This document shows positions 1-9,253 of a stretch of 64,000 nt of DNA, one piece after another. The stretch covers positions 1 to 64,000 of the forward strand of contig JAKSNK010000008.1 of NCBI GenBank assembly GCA_024399835.1, in the 5' to 3' direction. The DNA comes from Paludibacteraceae bacterium. Lineage in GTDB: Bacteria > Bacteroidota > Bacteroidia > Bacteroidales > Paludibacteraceae. The notes under the pieces are model-generated. The model was not told the DNA's origin. It made no database searches and saw nothing but the letters and a program-made list of their open reading frames with translations. The translations under genes and the position numbers were made by a program. The first letter of the stretch is position 1. Each line of letters starts with the position of its first letter.

Positions 1-10
1 AAAGCGACTG

Positions 11-42
11 CAAAGGTACAACAAATTTTTGATATGACCAAA
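11..42 (-). promoter_or_regulatory. Outward-facing promoter
   Basis: Read on the minus strand there is TTTG (42-39), 20 bp, then TACCTTTG (18-11), the Bacteroidota -33/-7 pattern. It points out of the window, so its gene begins before base 1. Sequence pattern only. Confidence 0.55.
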
Positions 43-65
43 TTTTTTGGCATAAAAATGACATT

Positions 66-1694
66 TTACTTATACATGAAGCGTTTGATAGACTTTTTAG
101 GGGTCTTTTCAAACTCCTTGTCCACAATTTCGATGTCACTTACTTTGCTGTAGCCGGGTAGCAGTTTGTTCAGTTTCTGCAAATTATCCTGCATCAATTG
201 ACGAACCTTGTCAATGTTTTCCTCTAATATCTGCATTTCGGGGAATACCAGTCCCACTAATCGTCCGTCGCGTTCGACCACGATAGATTCTGCCACTCCT
301 TCCAGCGAATTGAGTTTGTCTTCTATTTCCTCAGGATAGATATTCTGTCCGCTGGCACCCAAAATCATGTTTTTGCTCCGTCCGCGTAAATAGACATTAC
401 CCTTACGGTCGATGATACCAATATCCCCGGTACGCATCCATCCGTCATCGGTAAAGACATTGTCGGTGGCTTGAATGTTCTTGTAATACCCGCGCATCAC
501 GCCTTCGCCGCGAACCAGTATCTCTCCTTCCTCCTTATGCGGATTGGCAGAGTCTATCTTCAATTCCAACCGGTCAATCACCTTGCCGCATGACTTGAAA
601 GCATACTTGCGCCAATGCTCATAGCATACCAGCGGTCCGCATTCGGTCATACCATATCCGCAGGTATAGGGGAAATGAATTTGCCGCATACATTTCTCTA
701 CATCTTCGCTCAATGCCGCACCGCCGACAATCAGGAACTGCAACCGTCCGCCAAAAACGCGCATGAGTGCATTATACACCTTGCGACGAATAGGTATATT
801 TATCAACGGTGTGTGCCAAAGAATCTTGATAATCGGCTTTTGTATCTCCGGCAGAATCTTCTTCTTGAAGATTTTCTCCAGCACCAACGGAACGGTCAGA
901 ATCATATACGGACGAACATCCCGAAATGCCTTCATAATGGTAGTAGGTGCCAAACTCTTGGTCAGGAAATACACATGTGTGCCTCCTGCCATTTGATACA
1001 GGCACTCAAACATCAGTCCGAACATGTGCGCCAGCGGAAGCATGCTGACATAGGTCAGTCCCGAGTAGTTGGGGATATTGGCTTGGGCATATACCACATT
1101 GGAACTCAAATTGCGATGGGTCAGCATTACTCCCTTGGGCGAACCCGTCGAGCCGGAAGTGTAGTTAATCAGCGCAACCTCGTCCATGTTGTCTATTGGC
1201 AAATGTACATCCTGGGCGCTATAGCCATTGGGATAGAGCGTTTGCATCTGCCGATTGACCGTATCGGTCGCTACCTCTACTTTGGATTGCATGATGCAAA
1301 GATTCTCGATAGCAATAAATGTCTCTACACAAGGCATTGCATTCAGGTCAATGCGCCCACGCACCCAAGGACCGACAAACATCACTTTTGCCTCCGAGTG
1401 AACCACCAACCGGTGAATACTGTCGGAGGTGAAGTCCGGCAATATACTGACTGCCACACACCGCGAGGCGGCAATAGCCAAATATGCTACTGCCCAATTG
1501 GACGAATTGCGTCCGCAAATGGCAATACGGTCCCCCGGGTGAACTCCCAACTGATCGAATAATAATTGCAGTTTGCGAACCTGCAATGCCACTTCGCCGT
1601 AACTGTAGTTAAAATCGCCTTCATAGTCCGTCAATGCCGGCTCGTTCCAATTTGCACGAATCGTGCGCTGAATGTATTCCAAATAATGTTTCAT
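66..1694 (-). CDS. AMP-binding long-chain acyl-CoA synthetase family protein
   Basis: 542-aa adenylate-forming enzyme, expected to activate a fatty acid with ATP and load it onto CoA at the cytoplasmic side of the membrane. The phosphate-binding motif YTSGSTGSPKGVMLTH, the GYGMTECGP motif, the TGDIG hinge region and a C-terminal KTPKKSIKR segment with the likely catalytic lysine are all visible, so the enzyme looks complete. I chose the ATG at 1694 rather than an upstream in-frame ATG at 1751. The upstream extension would begin before the -7 box at 1699-1706 and is not protein-like, whereas MKHYLEYIQ is a natural family start. The gene is monocistronic and divergent from parE. The exact acyl substrate cannot be told; O-succinylbenzoate or other acid ligases are alternatives, but the N-terminal and C-terminal layout fits the fatty-acid type. 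Confidence 0.85.
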   Translation of the reverse strand: MKHYLEYIQRTIRANWNEPALTDYEGDFNYSYGEVALQVRKLQLLFDQLGVHPGDRIAICGRNSSNWAVAYLAIAASRCVAVSILPDFTSDSIHRLVVHSEAKVMFVGPWVRGRIDLNAMPCVETFIAIENLCIMQSKVEVATDTVNRQMQTLYPNGYSAQDVHLPIDNMDEVALINYTSGSTGSPKGVMLTHRNLSSNVVYAQANIPNYSGLTYVSMLPLAHMFGLMFECLYQMAGGTHVYFLTKSLAPTTIMKAFRDVRPYMILTVPLVLEKIFKKKILPEIQKPIIKILWHTPLINIPIRRKVYNALMRVFGGRLQFLIVGGAALSEDVEKCMRQIHFPYTCGYGMTECGPLVCYEHWRKYAFKSCGKVIDRLELKIDSANPHKEEGEILVRGEGVMRGYYKNIQATDNVFTDDGWMRTGDIGIIDRKGNVYLRGRSKNMILGASGQNIYPEEIEDKLNSLEGVAESIVVERDGRLVGLVFPEMQILEENIDKVRQLMQDNLQKLNKLLPGYSKVSDIEIVDKEFEKTPKKSIKRFMYK

Positions 1695-1698
1695 GCTA

Positions 1699-1730
1699 CA
1701 AAAGTACTTTTTTTTATTCAAACCTGCAAA
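1699..1730 (-). promoter_or_regulatory. Promoter of acyl-CoA synthetase gene
   Basis: Minus strand: TTTG (1730-1727), 20-bp spacer, TACTTTTG (1706-1699). The ATG at 1694 lies only four bases past the -7 box, so the transcript would start at or next to the start codon. Confidence 0.65.
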
Positions 1731-1808
1731 AAAATGGTACATTAATCCCACAAATGGGATAACAGACCGCCTTTCAGGGGTAAAAATACCTATTTAGGGG
1801 TGAAAAAA

Positions 1809-1840
1809 TTTGCATTTGTGGGATATATTTTGTAATTTTG
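1809..1840 (+). promoter_or_regulatory. Promoter of parE
   Basis: TTTG (1809-1812), 20-bp spacer, TAATTTTG (1833-1840), 18 bases before the ATG at 1859. Matches the Bacteroidota consensus exactly. Confidence 0.7.
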
Positions 1841-1858
1841 CACCAAATTAGATATATT

Positions 1859-3760
1859 ATGGCAGATTTACAACCGCAGACCCCCCAAGTGGAATATACC
1901 GATAACAGTATCGTGACATTAGACGGATTGGAGCACATTCGTCGCCGTCCGGGTATGTATATAGGTAAATTAGGTGACGGAAGTCATTCGGATGACGGTA
2001 TATATGTACTAATCAAGGAGACCGTAGATAACTCAATTGACGAGTTCAGGATGAACGAGGGCAAGGTAATTGAGGTAACGGTAAAAGATGGTTGGGTCAC
2101 CGTGCGCGACTATGGGCGTGGCATACCGTTGGGCAAGATGGTGGCTGCCGTCAGTGTGCTCAATACGGGTGGCAAATACGATAATAAGGCGTTCAAAAAG
2201 TCTGTCGGTCTGAACGGGGTAGGTATTAAGGCAGTTAATGCCTTGTCCTCGGATTTTATAGTGCAGGCATGGCGTGAAGGAAAAACACGCAGAGCCGTTT
2301 TTAAACAAGGTAAGGTAATTGAGGACAGTGACATAATTGCTTATAAAGGAGACGAATTGCGCGGAACGCTTATCTCTTTCCGTCCCGATAACAGCAAGGG
2401 GTTGTTTGAAAACTGCCAGTTCCGTGACGACTATATTGAGACGATGATGCGTAACTACGCATATCTTAATTCGGGGCTGTCGCTGCTGTATAACGGCAAA
2501 AAGTTCGTATCCAAGAATGGTCTGTTTGACCTGTTGAGCGAACGCATGACGGCAGAACCGCTATACCCGATTATTCACATCATAGGCGAAGATATTGAGA
2601 TTGCGCTCACGCATACCGACCAGCCGGGGGACGAATACTATTCATTCGTCAACGGACAGTACACCATACAGGGCGGTACGCATCAGGCAGCTTATCGCGA
2701 AGCAATAGGTCGAACCATCAAGGAGTTCTTTAACAAGAACCAGGAATTGGCAGACATCCGCAACGGTGTGGTGGGGGCAATTGCTATCAATGTAGAGGAA
2801 CCTGTGTTTGAAAGTCAAACCAAAGTTAAGTTGGGGTCAAAAGATATGGCGCCCGATGGCGGTTTGAGTGTCAATAAGTTCGTTAACGACTTTGTCAAAC
2901 AGCAGTTGGATAACTATTTGCACAAGCATTCGGAAGTGACGGATATAATGTTGCAGAAAATCCAAGATTCCGAAAAGGAGCGCAAAGCGATTGCAGGTGT
3001 GACTAAAGCAGCACGCGACCGTGCCAAAAAGAACCTGCTCAATAACCCCAAACTCAGAGATTGTCAAATTCACTATAACGACCCTAAACCCGTGCGTTCA
3101 GGCAAGGATGCCGATGACGATTTACGGCAGGAAAGTTGTATTTTTATCACAGAGGGTCTGTCTGCATCAGGTTCTATTACCAAGAGCCGCGATGTACGCA
3201 CACAAGCCGTCTTCTCCCTGCGCGGTAAACCGCTCAACTGTTTTGGATTGACCAAATCCGTCGTTTATGAGAACGAGGAATTTAATTGTCTCCAATCTGC
3301 ACTTAATATTGAAGACGGGTTAGACGAGTTGCGCTATAACAAGGTAATCATTGCTACCGATGCCGATGTGGACGGTATGCATATCCGCCTGTTGATGCTT
3401 ACTTTCTTCCTACAGTTCTTCCCCGATTTGGTCAAAAAGGGACATGTGTATATTCTGCAGACCCCACTCTTCCGGGTACAGAACAAGAACGAGGTGCGCT
3501 ATTGCTATACGGAGGAAGACCGCATGACGGCATTGAGAGAAGTCAAACATCCCGAGATTACGCGGTTTAAAGGATTGGGTGAGATTGACCCGAGTGAGTT
3601 TAAAACCTTCATCGGACAGGGTATTCGCTTAGACCAGGTGATGTTGCGCAAAGAGGATCAGGTCAGCGAGTTGCTGGAGTATTACATGGGTAAGAATACG
3701 ATGGAGCGACAGAATTTCATTATTGATAATTTGGTTATCGAAGAGGACGCTGTCGAATGA
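1859..3760 (+). CDS. parE: DNA topoisomerase IV subunit B
   Basis: 633-aa ATPase subunit of type II topoisomerase, needed with ParC for chromosome decatenation. N-terminal GHKL ATPase motifs are visible: RRPGMYIG, the Mg-binding Asn in DNSIDEF, DYGRGIP and [21 protein letters not shown] domain follows with catalytic Glu432 and [10 protein letters not shown], then the FKGLGE region and a short tail. The lack of the GyrB insertion and the wording of the TOPRIM region favour ParE over GyrB. The ATG at 1859 was chosen over an upstream TTG because the promoter -7 box ends at 1840, on top of that TTG. Oddity: the usual EGDSA motif reads EGLSAS here (Leu434 where Asp is usual). The stop overlaps the next start by four bases (ATGA), suggesting translational coupling. 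parC is not in the window. Confidence 0.9.
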   Translation: MADLQPQTPQVEYTDNSIVTLDGLEHIRRRPGMYIGKLGDGSHSDDGIYVLIKETVDNSIDEFRMNEGKVIEVTVKDGWVTVRDYGRGIPLGKMVAAVSVLNTGGKYDNKAFKKSVGLNGVGIKAVNALSSDFIVQAWREGKTRRAVFKQGKVIEDSDIIAYKGDELRGTLISFRPDNSKGLFENCQFRDDYIETMMRNYAYLNSGLSLLYNGKKFVSKNGLFDLLSERMTAEPLYPIIHIIGEDIEIALTHTDQPGDEYYSFVNGQYTIQGGTHQAAYREAIGRTIKEFFNKNQELADIRNGVVGAIAINVEEPVFESQTKVKLGSKDMAPDGGLSVNKFVNDFVKQQLDNYLHKHSEVTDIMLQKIQDSEKERKAIAGVTKAARDRAKKNLLNNPKLRDCQIHYNDPKPVRSGKDADDDLRQESCIFITEGLSASGSITKSRDVRTQAVFSLRGKPLNCFGLTKSVVYENEEFNCLQSALNIEDGLDELRYNKVIIATDADVDGMHIRLLMLTFFLQFFPDLVKKGHVYILQTPLFRVQNKNEVRYCYTEEDRMTALREVKHPEITRFKGLGEIDPSEFKTFIGQGIRLDQVMLRKEDQVSELLEYYMGKNTMERQNFIIDNLVIEEDAVE

Positions 3761-4164
3761 TACCTTTGATTCTGTTTGTCTTATTAGGGCTGACTATTTT
3801 AGTCCTGTTTGAGGTGCGCGCACGCAAAGAAGCCGCTTCTGCTTCGGACTTTGCTACAGAGCCGGCTGCTTCTGCCGACGACTCCGGTTGCTGCGGACAA
3901 CACCTGGTATGCGAACGGGAAACGCTATTGCAGACCAATGCTGAGATTGTTTATTATGACGATGAGGAATTAGATACCCTTGCCGGTATCAACTATGCCG
4001 ATTATACCCCACAACAGGAACAGATGATTCGTGAGGTGTTTCAAACAATGCAGGGAAAAGATGTCCCCGGTTGGTGCCGAAGCTTGCAATTGCGTAATAT
4101 TCAATTACCTTTGGATGTGCGCGAAGAAGCGTTGCTCATTGTCAGAGAACGCCGCAAAAAATAG
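3757..4164 (+). CDS. Small membrane-anchored protein with CCGxHxVCE motif
   Basis: 135 aa. One N-terminal transmembrane segment (residues 1-19), a low-complexity Ala/Ser linker, then [10 protein letters not shown] around residues 44-53, an acidic YYDDEELD stretch and an alpha-helical C-terminal half with [14 protein letters not shown] believe similar uncharacterised proteins occur in other Bacteroidales, but I cannot assign a function. The paired cysteines with His could bind a metal or form a redox pair. The start codon overlaps the parE stop, so the two are likely co-translated. The 3' end overlaps the convergent CPBP gene by 64 bp. Confidence 0.75.
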   Translation: MIPLILFVLLGLTILVLFEVRARKEAASASDFATEPAASADDSGCCGQHLVCERETLLQTNAEIVYYDDEELDTLAGINYADYTPQQEQMIREVFQTMQGKDVPGWCRSLQLRNIQLPLDVREEALLIVRERRKK

Positions 4165-5003
4165 ATTCCGGCAATTACTGCTATCAAACTGACGATACCT
4201 ATCCACAGGGTGTCACCCGTACCAAAAGTGTCCATGCTTTTGGTATCTATGTCGTGGACTTGCGCAATATAATAGAGTATGCAGATGGCAGCATTATTGG
4301 TACAATGCATCAAGACAGGTAGCCACAGGTTCTTTGACCATACCAACATATAGCCGAATAATGCACCCATCAACATGCGAGGTATGAAACCGTAAAACTG
4401 CATGTGTATGGCAGAAAAAATGATTGCCGTTATCCATATAGCCGCTTGAGTATGCTTCATCACACCCTGCAATACTCCCCGAAACAATAATTCTTCGCTT
4501 ATTGCTGCCAATATAGCCATTACTGTCAGATTAAGCAAAAAGTTACCTAAACGACTATCCGCCATCAGCCGGTCTAATACGGCTTGCGAGGCATCTTCCT
4601 GCTGTCGCATCCATTGTTCCAATGCCGATAACCCGTCCGGCAGGACTATTTGCTGATTGATCCAAGCCAATAGGTTATTGCCGGGCAACGCTACTATCAT
4701 CAGCAGTATCGCATATAGTGCCAAGGGGGAATGAGTGGGTTGGTTAATATGCAACCATTGTCCGGGAGTGGACGACCAATAGCATACCGTTAAAACGGAT
4801 GGCAGAATAAAGATGAATACATCCTGATAAACCAACAACCACCGCATCGCGTGGGGCTGTTGGATATCCATGCCGTTGGCTATCAACATCGAACTGCCAC
4901 TCGCCAACAGACCTAACACAATTAGGAAATAAACAATCGTCAACCCTAACCAGATAAGCAGGCGTTTTGACTGAGATAAGTCTTTAAAGTATCCAAACTT
5001 CAT
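4101..5003 (-). CDS. CPBP family intramembrane metalloprotease
   Basis: 300-aa multi-pass membrane protein of the CPBP (CAAX protease and bacteriocin-processing, Abi) family. The three family motifs are present in order in the C-terminal half: EELLFRG (the EExxxR motif), FSAIHMQFYG (FxxxH) and a later LMHCTNNA (HxxxN/B). These residues form the presumed intramembrane glutamate protease site. Roles in this family range from prenyl-protein processing to bacteriocin self-immunity; nothing nearby identifies a substrate. It starts at ATG 5003 and ends within the 3' end of the convergent gene at 3757-4164, so the two transcripts overlap tail to tail. Confidence 0.85.
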   Translation of the reverse strand: MKFGYFKDLSQSKRLLIWLGLTIVYFLIVLGLLASGSSMLIANGMDIQQPHAMRWLLVYQDVFIFILPSVLTVCYWSSTPGQWLHINQPTHSPLALYAILLMIVALPGNNLLAWINQQIVLPDGLSALEQWMRQQEDASQAVLDRLMADSRLGNFLLNLTVMAILAAISEELLFRGVLQGVMKHTQAAIWITAIIFSAIHMQFYGFIPRMLMGALFGYMLVWSKNLWLPVLMHCTNNAAICILYYIAQVHDIDTKSMDTFGTGDTLWIGIVSLIAVIAGIYFLRRSLTMSNASSRTSKGN

Positions 5004-5036
5004 TATATATGGGTGTTTTTTTAGTTTTTTTGTAAA

Positions 5037-5088
5037 AAAAGTGCTTTTTTATTTGCGCAATTCAAAAAAAAGCAGTACCTTTGCACTC
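5037..5088 (+). repeat. 52-bp perfect duplicated promoter segment, copy 1
   Basis: Identical base for base to 10001-10052. It contains TTTG (5052-5055), a 20-bp spacer and TACCTTTG (5076-5083), so it is a complete promoter. Here it precedes the tRNA-Pro(GGG) gene. Confidence 0.85.
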
Positions 5089-5135
5089 CCATTTGAGAAA
5101 TGGGGCTCTTTTGATACACATGTTGTACCGGAGAA

Positions 5136-5209
5136 CGGGATGTGGCGCAGTCCGGTAGCGCAACGGTCTGGGGGACCGGAGGTCGCAAGTTCAAATCTTG
5201 TCATCCCGA
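5136..5209 (+). tRNA. tRNA-Pro (anticodon GGG)
   Basis: 74 nt. The cloverleaf can be drawn by hand: acceptor CGGGATG paired with CATCCCG, D-stem GCGC/GCGC, anticodon loop CTGGGGG giving GGG, T-loop TTCAAAT, discriminator A. The first anticodon-stem pair (27-43) is an A-G mismatch. CCA is not encoded. Confidence 0.93.
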
Positions 5210-5211
5210 CA

Positions 5212-5242
5212 AAAAAGCAACTGCCGAGCAGTTGCTTTTTTT
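5212..5242 (+). terminator. Intrinsic terminator after tRNA-Pro
   Basis: Nine-base-pair stem AGCAACTGC / GCAGTTGCT with a CGA loop, followed by a run of T. It starts three bases after the tRNA. Confidence 0.88.
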
Positions 5243-5254
5243 GTGTCCTTGTTA

Positions 5255-7825
5255 TTATAACCAGCGAACATACGCAAAGTCCATACGGTGTGGCAGCAAC
5301 GGGTGTGTGGGATAGAGCCGCAAACCGAACTTCATGCCACCGGCATAGTTGAGACGATAATCGGTCTCAAAGGTCAAACGAGTTCCTTCGACTTTGGTCA
5401 TCTCCAATGGAACGACCTCATAGAATTTGTCGTTATTGTGCGTTGATGTGCGAATTGCTACTAATTCGATGCCTAATCCTTTGTCGTTTAAGGCGTGTGT
5501 GTCCAGTTCAACCATTAGGCGGTAACTGTTACCTACATTGGGAACTGCATCGTAATTGGTATTGGGCAAATCCATTCTTACTACTTCTATTTCGTTCCAA
5601 TGCTCCACAATATTGGCTTTCCATGCAGCTATTTCGCGCGCCTTGGCGTAGTTGTCATTTACCAATAGGGCATGACGGGCAGCTAATTTATTGTAGAAAC
5701 GGTCGAAATAATCATCCATCATACGCTTGGTGGTATAGAAAGGAGTGATTTGAGTGATACTGTTCTTGATGGTCTTGACCCAATCGGGACTGTACCCCTT
5801 GCTATTCTTGGCATAATAGAGAGGAATAATCTCGTTCTCCAGCATCGTGTAGATAGTGGCAGCATCCAATTGGTCCTGGTGTGCTTGGTTTTCGTAGGTG
5901 CGTTTGTCGGTTAATGCCCAACCTGCCCCTTTGCGATATCCTTCATACCACCAGCCGTCCAGTACGGAGAAGTTCAGTACGCCATTCATTTGCGCTTTTT
6001 CGCCGGATGTACCGGATGCCTCCAACGGACGGGTCGGGGTGTTCAACCATATATCCACACCGCTTACCAAGCGCTTTGCCAAGCGCATGTCGTAGTTCTC
6101 AAGGAAAATAATCTTTCCCAAGAACTGAGGCATACGGCTGATTTCGATAATGCGCTTAATCAGTCCCTGTCCGCCACCGTCTGCAGGGTGGGCTTTACCG
6201 GTAAAGAGGAACTGAACGGGAAATTCGGGATTGTTCACCAGTTTGTCCAAACGATCCAAGTCGGTAAATAACAGGTGAGCGCGTTTATAGGTGGCGAAAC
6301 GACGACCGAAACCGATAATCAAGTTATCAGGGTTCATTTCGTTCAACGCACGAACGATGCGCGCAGGATCACCTTGCGATTTCATCCAATCTTCCTGGAA
6401 TTTTTGCTTGATATAGTCAATCAGTTTCTTTTTCAGGTTCATACGGGTCTGCCAAACCAACTCATCGGGTATCTTGGCAAACGGAGCCCACATATTCGGA
6501 TTGGATTGGTCATTCCACCAGTTTTCGGGAAGATATTTGGCATAGATGTTTTTCCATTCGCTGGCAGCCCATGTCGGCATGTGTACACCGTTGGTCACAT
6601 ATCCTACATGCAATTCGTTGGGGTAATAGCCCTGCCAAACGGGAGCGAACATTTTCTTGCTCACTTCACCATGCAACCAACTTACACCGTTGGCTTCCTG
6701 GCAGGTGTTCAGGGCAAAGACACTCATAGAGAACTTTTCTCCGTTATCTTCGGGGTTTTGGCGACCTAAACCGATTAAGTCTTTCCACTCGATACCCAAA
6801 CGGGAAGCATAAGAGTTCATGTATTTATAGAACAATCCTTCCTCAAAATAGTCATGCCCTGCTGGAACAGGTGTGTGGCAGGTGTAGAGTCCGCTGCTGC
6901 GAACAACCTCTAATGCTTCTTGGAATGACAGATGTTCTTCCTCGACGAGATCTACCAACCGTTGCAGTCCCATTAAGGCGGCATGACCCTCGTTGCAATG
7001 GTAAACATCTTTTTTGATACCGAGTTTTTTCAGGGCTAACATACCGCCAATACCCAGCAGTATTTCCTGCTTGATACGGTTTTCCCAATCGCCGCCGTAT
7101 AATTGGTGGGTGATTTGCCGATCCCACTCTGAGTTCATCTCGTTGTCGGTGTCCAACAAATAGAGGTTAATGCGTCCTACTGCCACTTTCCACAAGTAAG
7201 CATATACCTTGCGGTCGGGGTAAGGAACCTCGACTATCATCTGTGAACCGTCTTTTTCTGTTACGGGAGTCAAAGGAAGTTGAGAGAAGTTCTGTGCCTC
7301 GTAGTTGGCAATCTGTTGCCCTTCGGGAGACAATGTTTGGGTAAAATACCCATAGCGATAGAGGAAACCGATGGCGGTCATATCCACATTGCAATCAGAT
7401 GCTTCCTTCAAATAGTCACCTGCCAATATACCCAAACCGCCACTGTAAATTTTCAAAATATGGGTCAGTCCGTATTCCATTGAGAAATATGCGATGGAGG
7501 GTTTGTCGGTCTTGTGGGGAGCATCCATATAGGCGCGAAAATCAGCATAAGTCTTGTCTAATTGAGCCATAAACTCTTTGTCCTTGCTCAACTCGTTCAT
7601 ACGCTCATACGATATGATGTTCAGCAGCCGAACGGGGTTGGACTCTGCTTCATGCCATTTGTCTATATCGATGTATCTGAAAATATTCTTCGCGTCACTA
7701 TTCCAAACCCACCAGAGGTTATAGGCAATTTCTTGTAATTTCTTCAGGTTTTCCGGCAGATTGGCACGCACCGTTACTTCCAACCAATTGGGCTGGTTTA
7801 CATTACTCACTTTAATTTTATTCAT
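5255..7825 (-). CDS. glgP: Alpha-glucan phosphorylase (GT35, with DUF3417 N-terminus)
   Basis: 856-aa PLP enzyme that releases glucose-1-phosphate from the non-reducing ends of alpha-1,4-glucan, such as stored glycogen or imported maltodextrin. The N-terminal region (WLEVTVRANLPENLKKL and following) is the DUF3417 domain typical of the long bacterial alpha-glucan phosphorylases. The core holds HCNEGHAAL, the FGRRFATYKRA segment and the PLP-lysine region SGEKAQMNG followed by LDGWWYEGY. Length is normal for this subtype. It is transcribed alone from a promoter at 7858-7889 that interlocks with the divergent promoter of the RNB nuclease. It could supply glucose-1-phosphate from glucans taken up through the locus at 17.5-31.3 kb; that link is inference. 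Confidence 0.93.
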   Translation of the reverse strand: MNKIKVSNVNQPNWLEVTVRANLPENLKKLQEIAYNLWWVWNSDAKNIFRYIDIDKWHEAESNPVRLLNIISYERMNELSKDKEFMAQLDKTYADFRAYMDAPHKTDKPSIAYFSMEYGLTHILKIYSGGLGILAGDYLKEASDCNVDMTAIGFLYRYGYFTQTLSPEGQQIANYEAQNFSQLPLTPVTEKDGSQMIVEVPYPDRKVYAYLWKVAVGRINLYLLDTDNEMNSEWDRQITHQLYGGDWENRIKQEILLGIGGMLALKKLGIKKDVYHCNEGHAALMGLQRLVDLVEEEHLSFQEALEVVRSSGLYTCHTPVPAGHDYFEEGLFYKYMNSYASRLGIEWKDLIGLGRQNPEDNGEKFSMSVFALNTCQEANGVSWLHGEVSKKMFAPVWQGYYPNELHVGYVTNGVHMPTWAASEWKNIYAKYLPENWWNDQSNPNMWAPFAKIPDELVWQTRMNLKKKLIDYIKQKFQEDWMKSQGDPARIVRALNEMNPDNLIIGFGRRFATYKRAHLLFTDLDRLDKLVNNPEFPVQFLFTGKAHPADGGGQGLIKRIIEISRMPQFLGKIIFLENYDMRLAKRLVSGVDIWLNTPTRPLEASGTSGEKAQMNGVLNFSVLDGWWYEGYRKGAGWALTDKRTYENQAHQDQLDAATIYTMLENEIIPLYYAKNSKGYSPDWVKTIKNSITQITPFYTTKRMMDDYFDRFYNKLAARHALLVNDNYAKAREIAAWKANIVEHWNEIEVVRMDLPNTNYDAVPNVGNSYRLMVELDTHALNDKGLGIELVAIRTSTHNNDKFYEVVPLEMTKVEGTRLTFETDYRLNYAGGMKFGLRLYPTHPLLPHRMDFAYVRWL

Positions 7826-7857
7826 GTCTTAAATCAATTAATTCGTTAAAAATCGTA

Positions 7858-7889
7858 CAAAAGTACACTTTTTTTTTGACATGTGCAAA
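7858..7889 (-). promoter_or_regulatory. glgP promoter
   Basis: Minus strand TTTG (7889-7886), 20 bp, TACTTTTG (7865-7858). It overlaps the plus-strand promoter at 7875-7905. Confidence 0.7.
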
Positions 7890-7905
7890 TATTTTTGTAC
7901 TTTTG
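7875..7905 (+). promoter_or_regulatory. Promoter of short RNase R-type gene
   Basis: TTTG (7875-7878), 19 bp, TACTTTTG (7898-7905), about 30 bases before the ATG at 7937. Its position shows that the short open reading frame is transcribed as such. Confidence 0.7.
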
Positions 7906-7936
7906 CAGTATAAATTACATCTAACGGACGAATTTT

Positions 7937-9253
7937 ATGATACCTGATCAGGAAATACTTCGGCGTCGAGATATGCGAGATGTGCTAACTTTGACCATTG
8001 ATCCGGCGGATGCCAAAGATTTTGACGATGCTATCAGTTTTGCAGAGCAAGAAGACGGCACCTATCAAGTGGGTGTGCATATAGCCGATGTTACATGGTA
8101 TGTTCGCCCGGGCAGTCGTGAGAACGAAGATGCCTATCAGCGTGGCACCAGTATTTATTTGGTGGATAGAGTGTTGCCTATGTTGCCGGAACGGCTATGT
8201 AACGATTTATGTTCTTTACGCCCCGGAGAGGACAAACTCTGTATGTCCGTTGTTTTCACTATTTCGCGTGACGCGCGCGTATTAAAACACAAAGTGTGTC
8301 GTACCATCATTCGCTCGGATTGTCGATTGGATTATAATCAGGCACAAGCATGGTTAGACGGTTCGGAAACTTCCCCTGTCATTGCCGCTCTCAAAACACT
8401 CAATATGATTGCACAGGTGCTGCGGCGTAAACGGATGGATGCCGGTGCATTGGATATTGAGCAGGATGAGATACGCTTCCGATTGGACGAAAACCATCAT
8501 CCGACAGATATCTATTTTGAGCAATCCACGCCTGCTCATCATCTGATTGAGGAACTTATGTTGCTTGCCAATCGCACGATTGCCACCATGCTCAGTCAGA
8601 CGGGCAAGGAGAGTGTCTTCCGTGTGCATGACAAGCCCGACAGGGATAAGATGGAAGCACTTCGCAAGTTCCAACGCAAAATGGGAGACCGTGTGCCACA
8701 TCAGACTATTGATATGCTCACCATTCGTGCCATGGCAAAAGCGGTCTATTCAACCGACAATATAGGGCATTATGGATTGGCTTTTGATTATTATACCCAT
8801 TTCACTTCGCCTATTCGCCGCTATCCGGATATGATAGTCCATCGTCTGACGGCGAGGTATATATTGGGTGAACGGGGAGTGGTGATTGACACCGATTTGC
8901 GCGAAGCGTGCGACCATCTGAGTGCTATGGAGCAGCAAGCCACCGAGGCAGAACGCGACTCTGTGAAGGATTTCCAGATTCTATGGATGCAAGACCATCT
9001 CGGTCAAGATTTTGACGGTACTATCGTCAGCGTAACGCAGTATGGACTGTTTGTCCGGTTGAACGATACCCGGTGCGAGGGGTTGGTTCCGATGCGGACC
9101 ATTTGCCCTAATGATTATATGGATTTGGATGAGAAGAATTTCTGCCTTCGTACACGGGGCAGCAAGCAGTGTTTTATATTGGGAGATCCTGTGCGTGTGC
9201 GAGTTATCCGCGCCGACGCAGACCTTAGGCAAATAGATTTTGAATTAGTATGA
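7937..9253 (+). CDS. RNB-domain 3'-5' exoribonuclease lacking N-terminal cold-shock domains
   Basis: 438 aa, against roughly 700 or more for usual RNase R/VacB proteins. The RNB catalytic domain begins almost at residue 1: the Mg-binding aspartates are D22, D28, D30 and D31 in TIDPADAKDFDDA, and the conserved SPIRRYPDMIVHRL follows. The last 85 residues form an S1 RNA-binding domain (DGTIVSVTQYGLFVRL). The two N-terminal OB/cold-shock domains that thread RNA into RNase R are absent. This is not an annotation artefact, because a consensus promoter ends 31 bases upstream and glgP occupies the DNA beyond it. The protein should still be catalytic, with altered substrate choice. A full-length RNase R elsewhere in the genome would mark this as a paralogue. 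The stop overlaps the next start by four bases. Confidence 0.88.
   Translation: MIPDQEILRRRDMRDVLTLTIDPADAKDFDDAISFAEQEDGTYQVGVHIADVTWYVRPGSRENEDAYQRGTSIYLVDRVLPMLPERLCNDLCSLRPGEDKLCMSVVFTISRDARVLKHKVCRTIIRSDCRLDYNQAQAWLDGSETSPVIAALKTLNMIAQVLRRKRMDAGALDIEQDEIRFRLDENHHPTDIYFEQSTPAHHLIEELMLLANRTIATMLSQTGKESVFRVHDKPDRDKMEALRKFQRKMGDRVPHQTIDMLTIRAMAKAVYSTDNIGHYGLAFDYYTHFTSPIRRYPDMIVHRLTARYILGERGVVIDTDLREACDHLSAMEQQATEAERDSVKDFQILWMQDHLGQDFDGTIVSVTQYGLFVRLNDTRCEGLVPMRTICPNDYMDLDEKNFCLRTRGSKQCFILGDPVRVRVIRADADLRQIDFELV

Noticed and set aside
5041..5352. 103-aa plus-strand ORF
   Set aside because: It runs through a promoter, the tRNA-Pro gene and its terminator.
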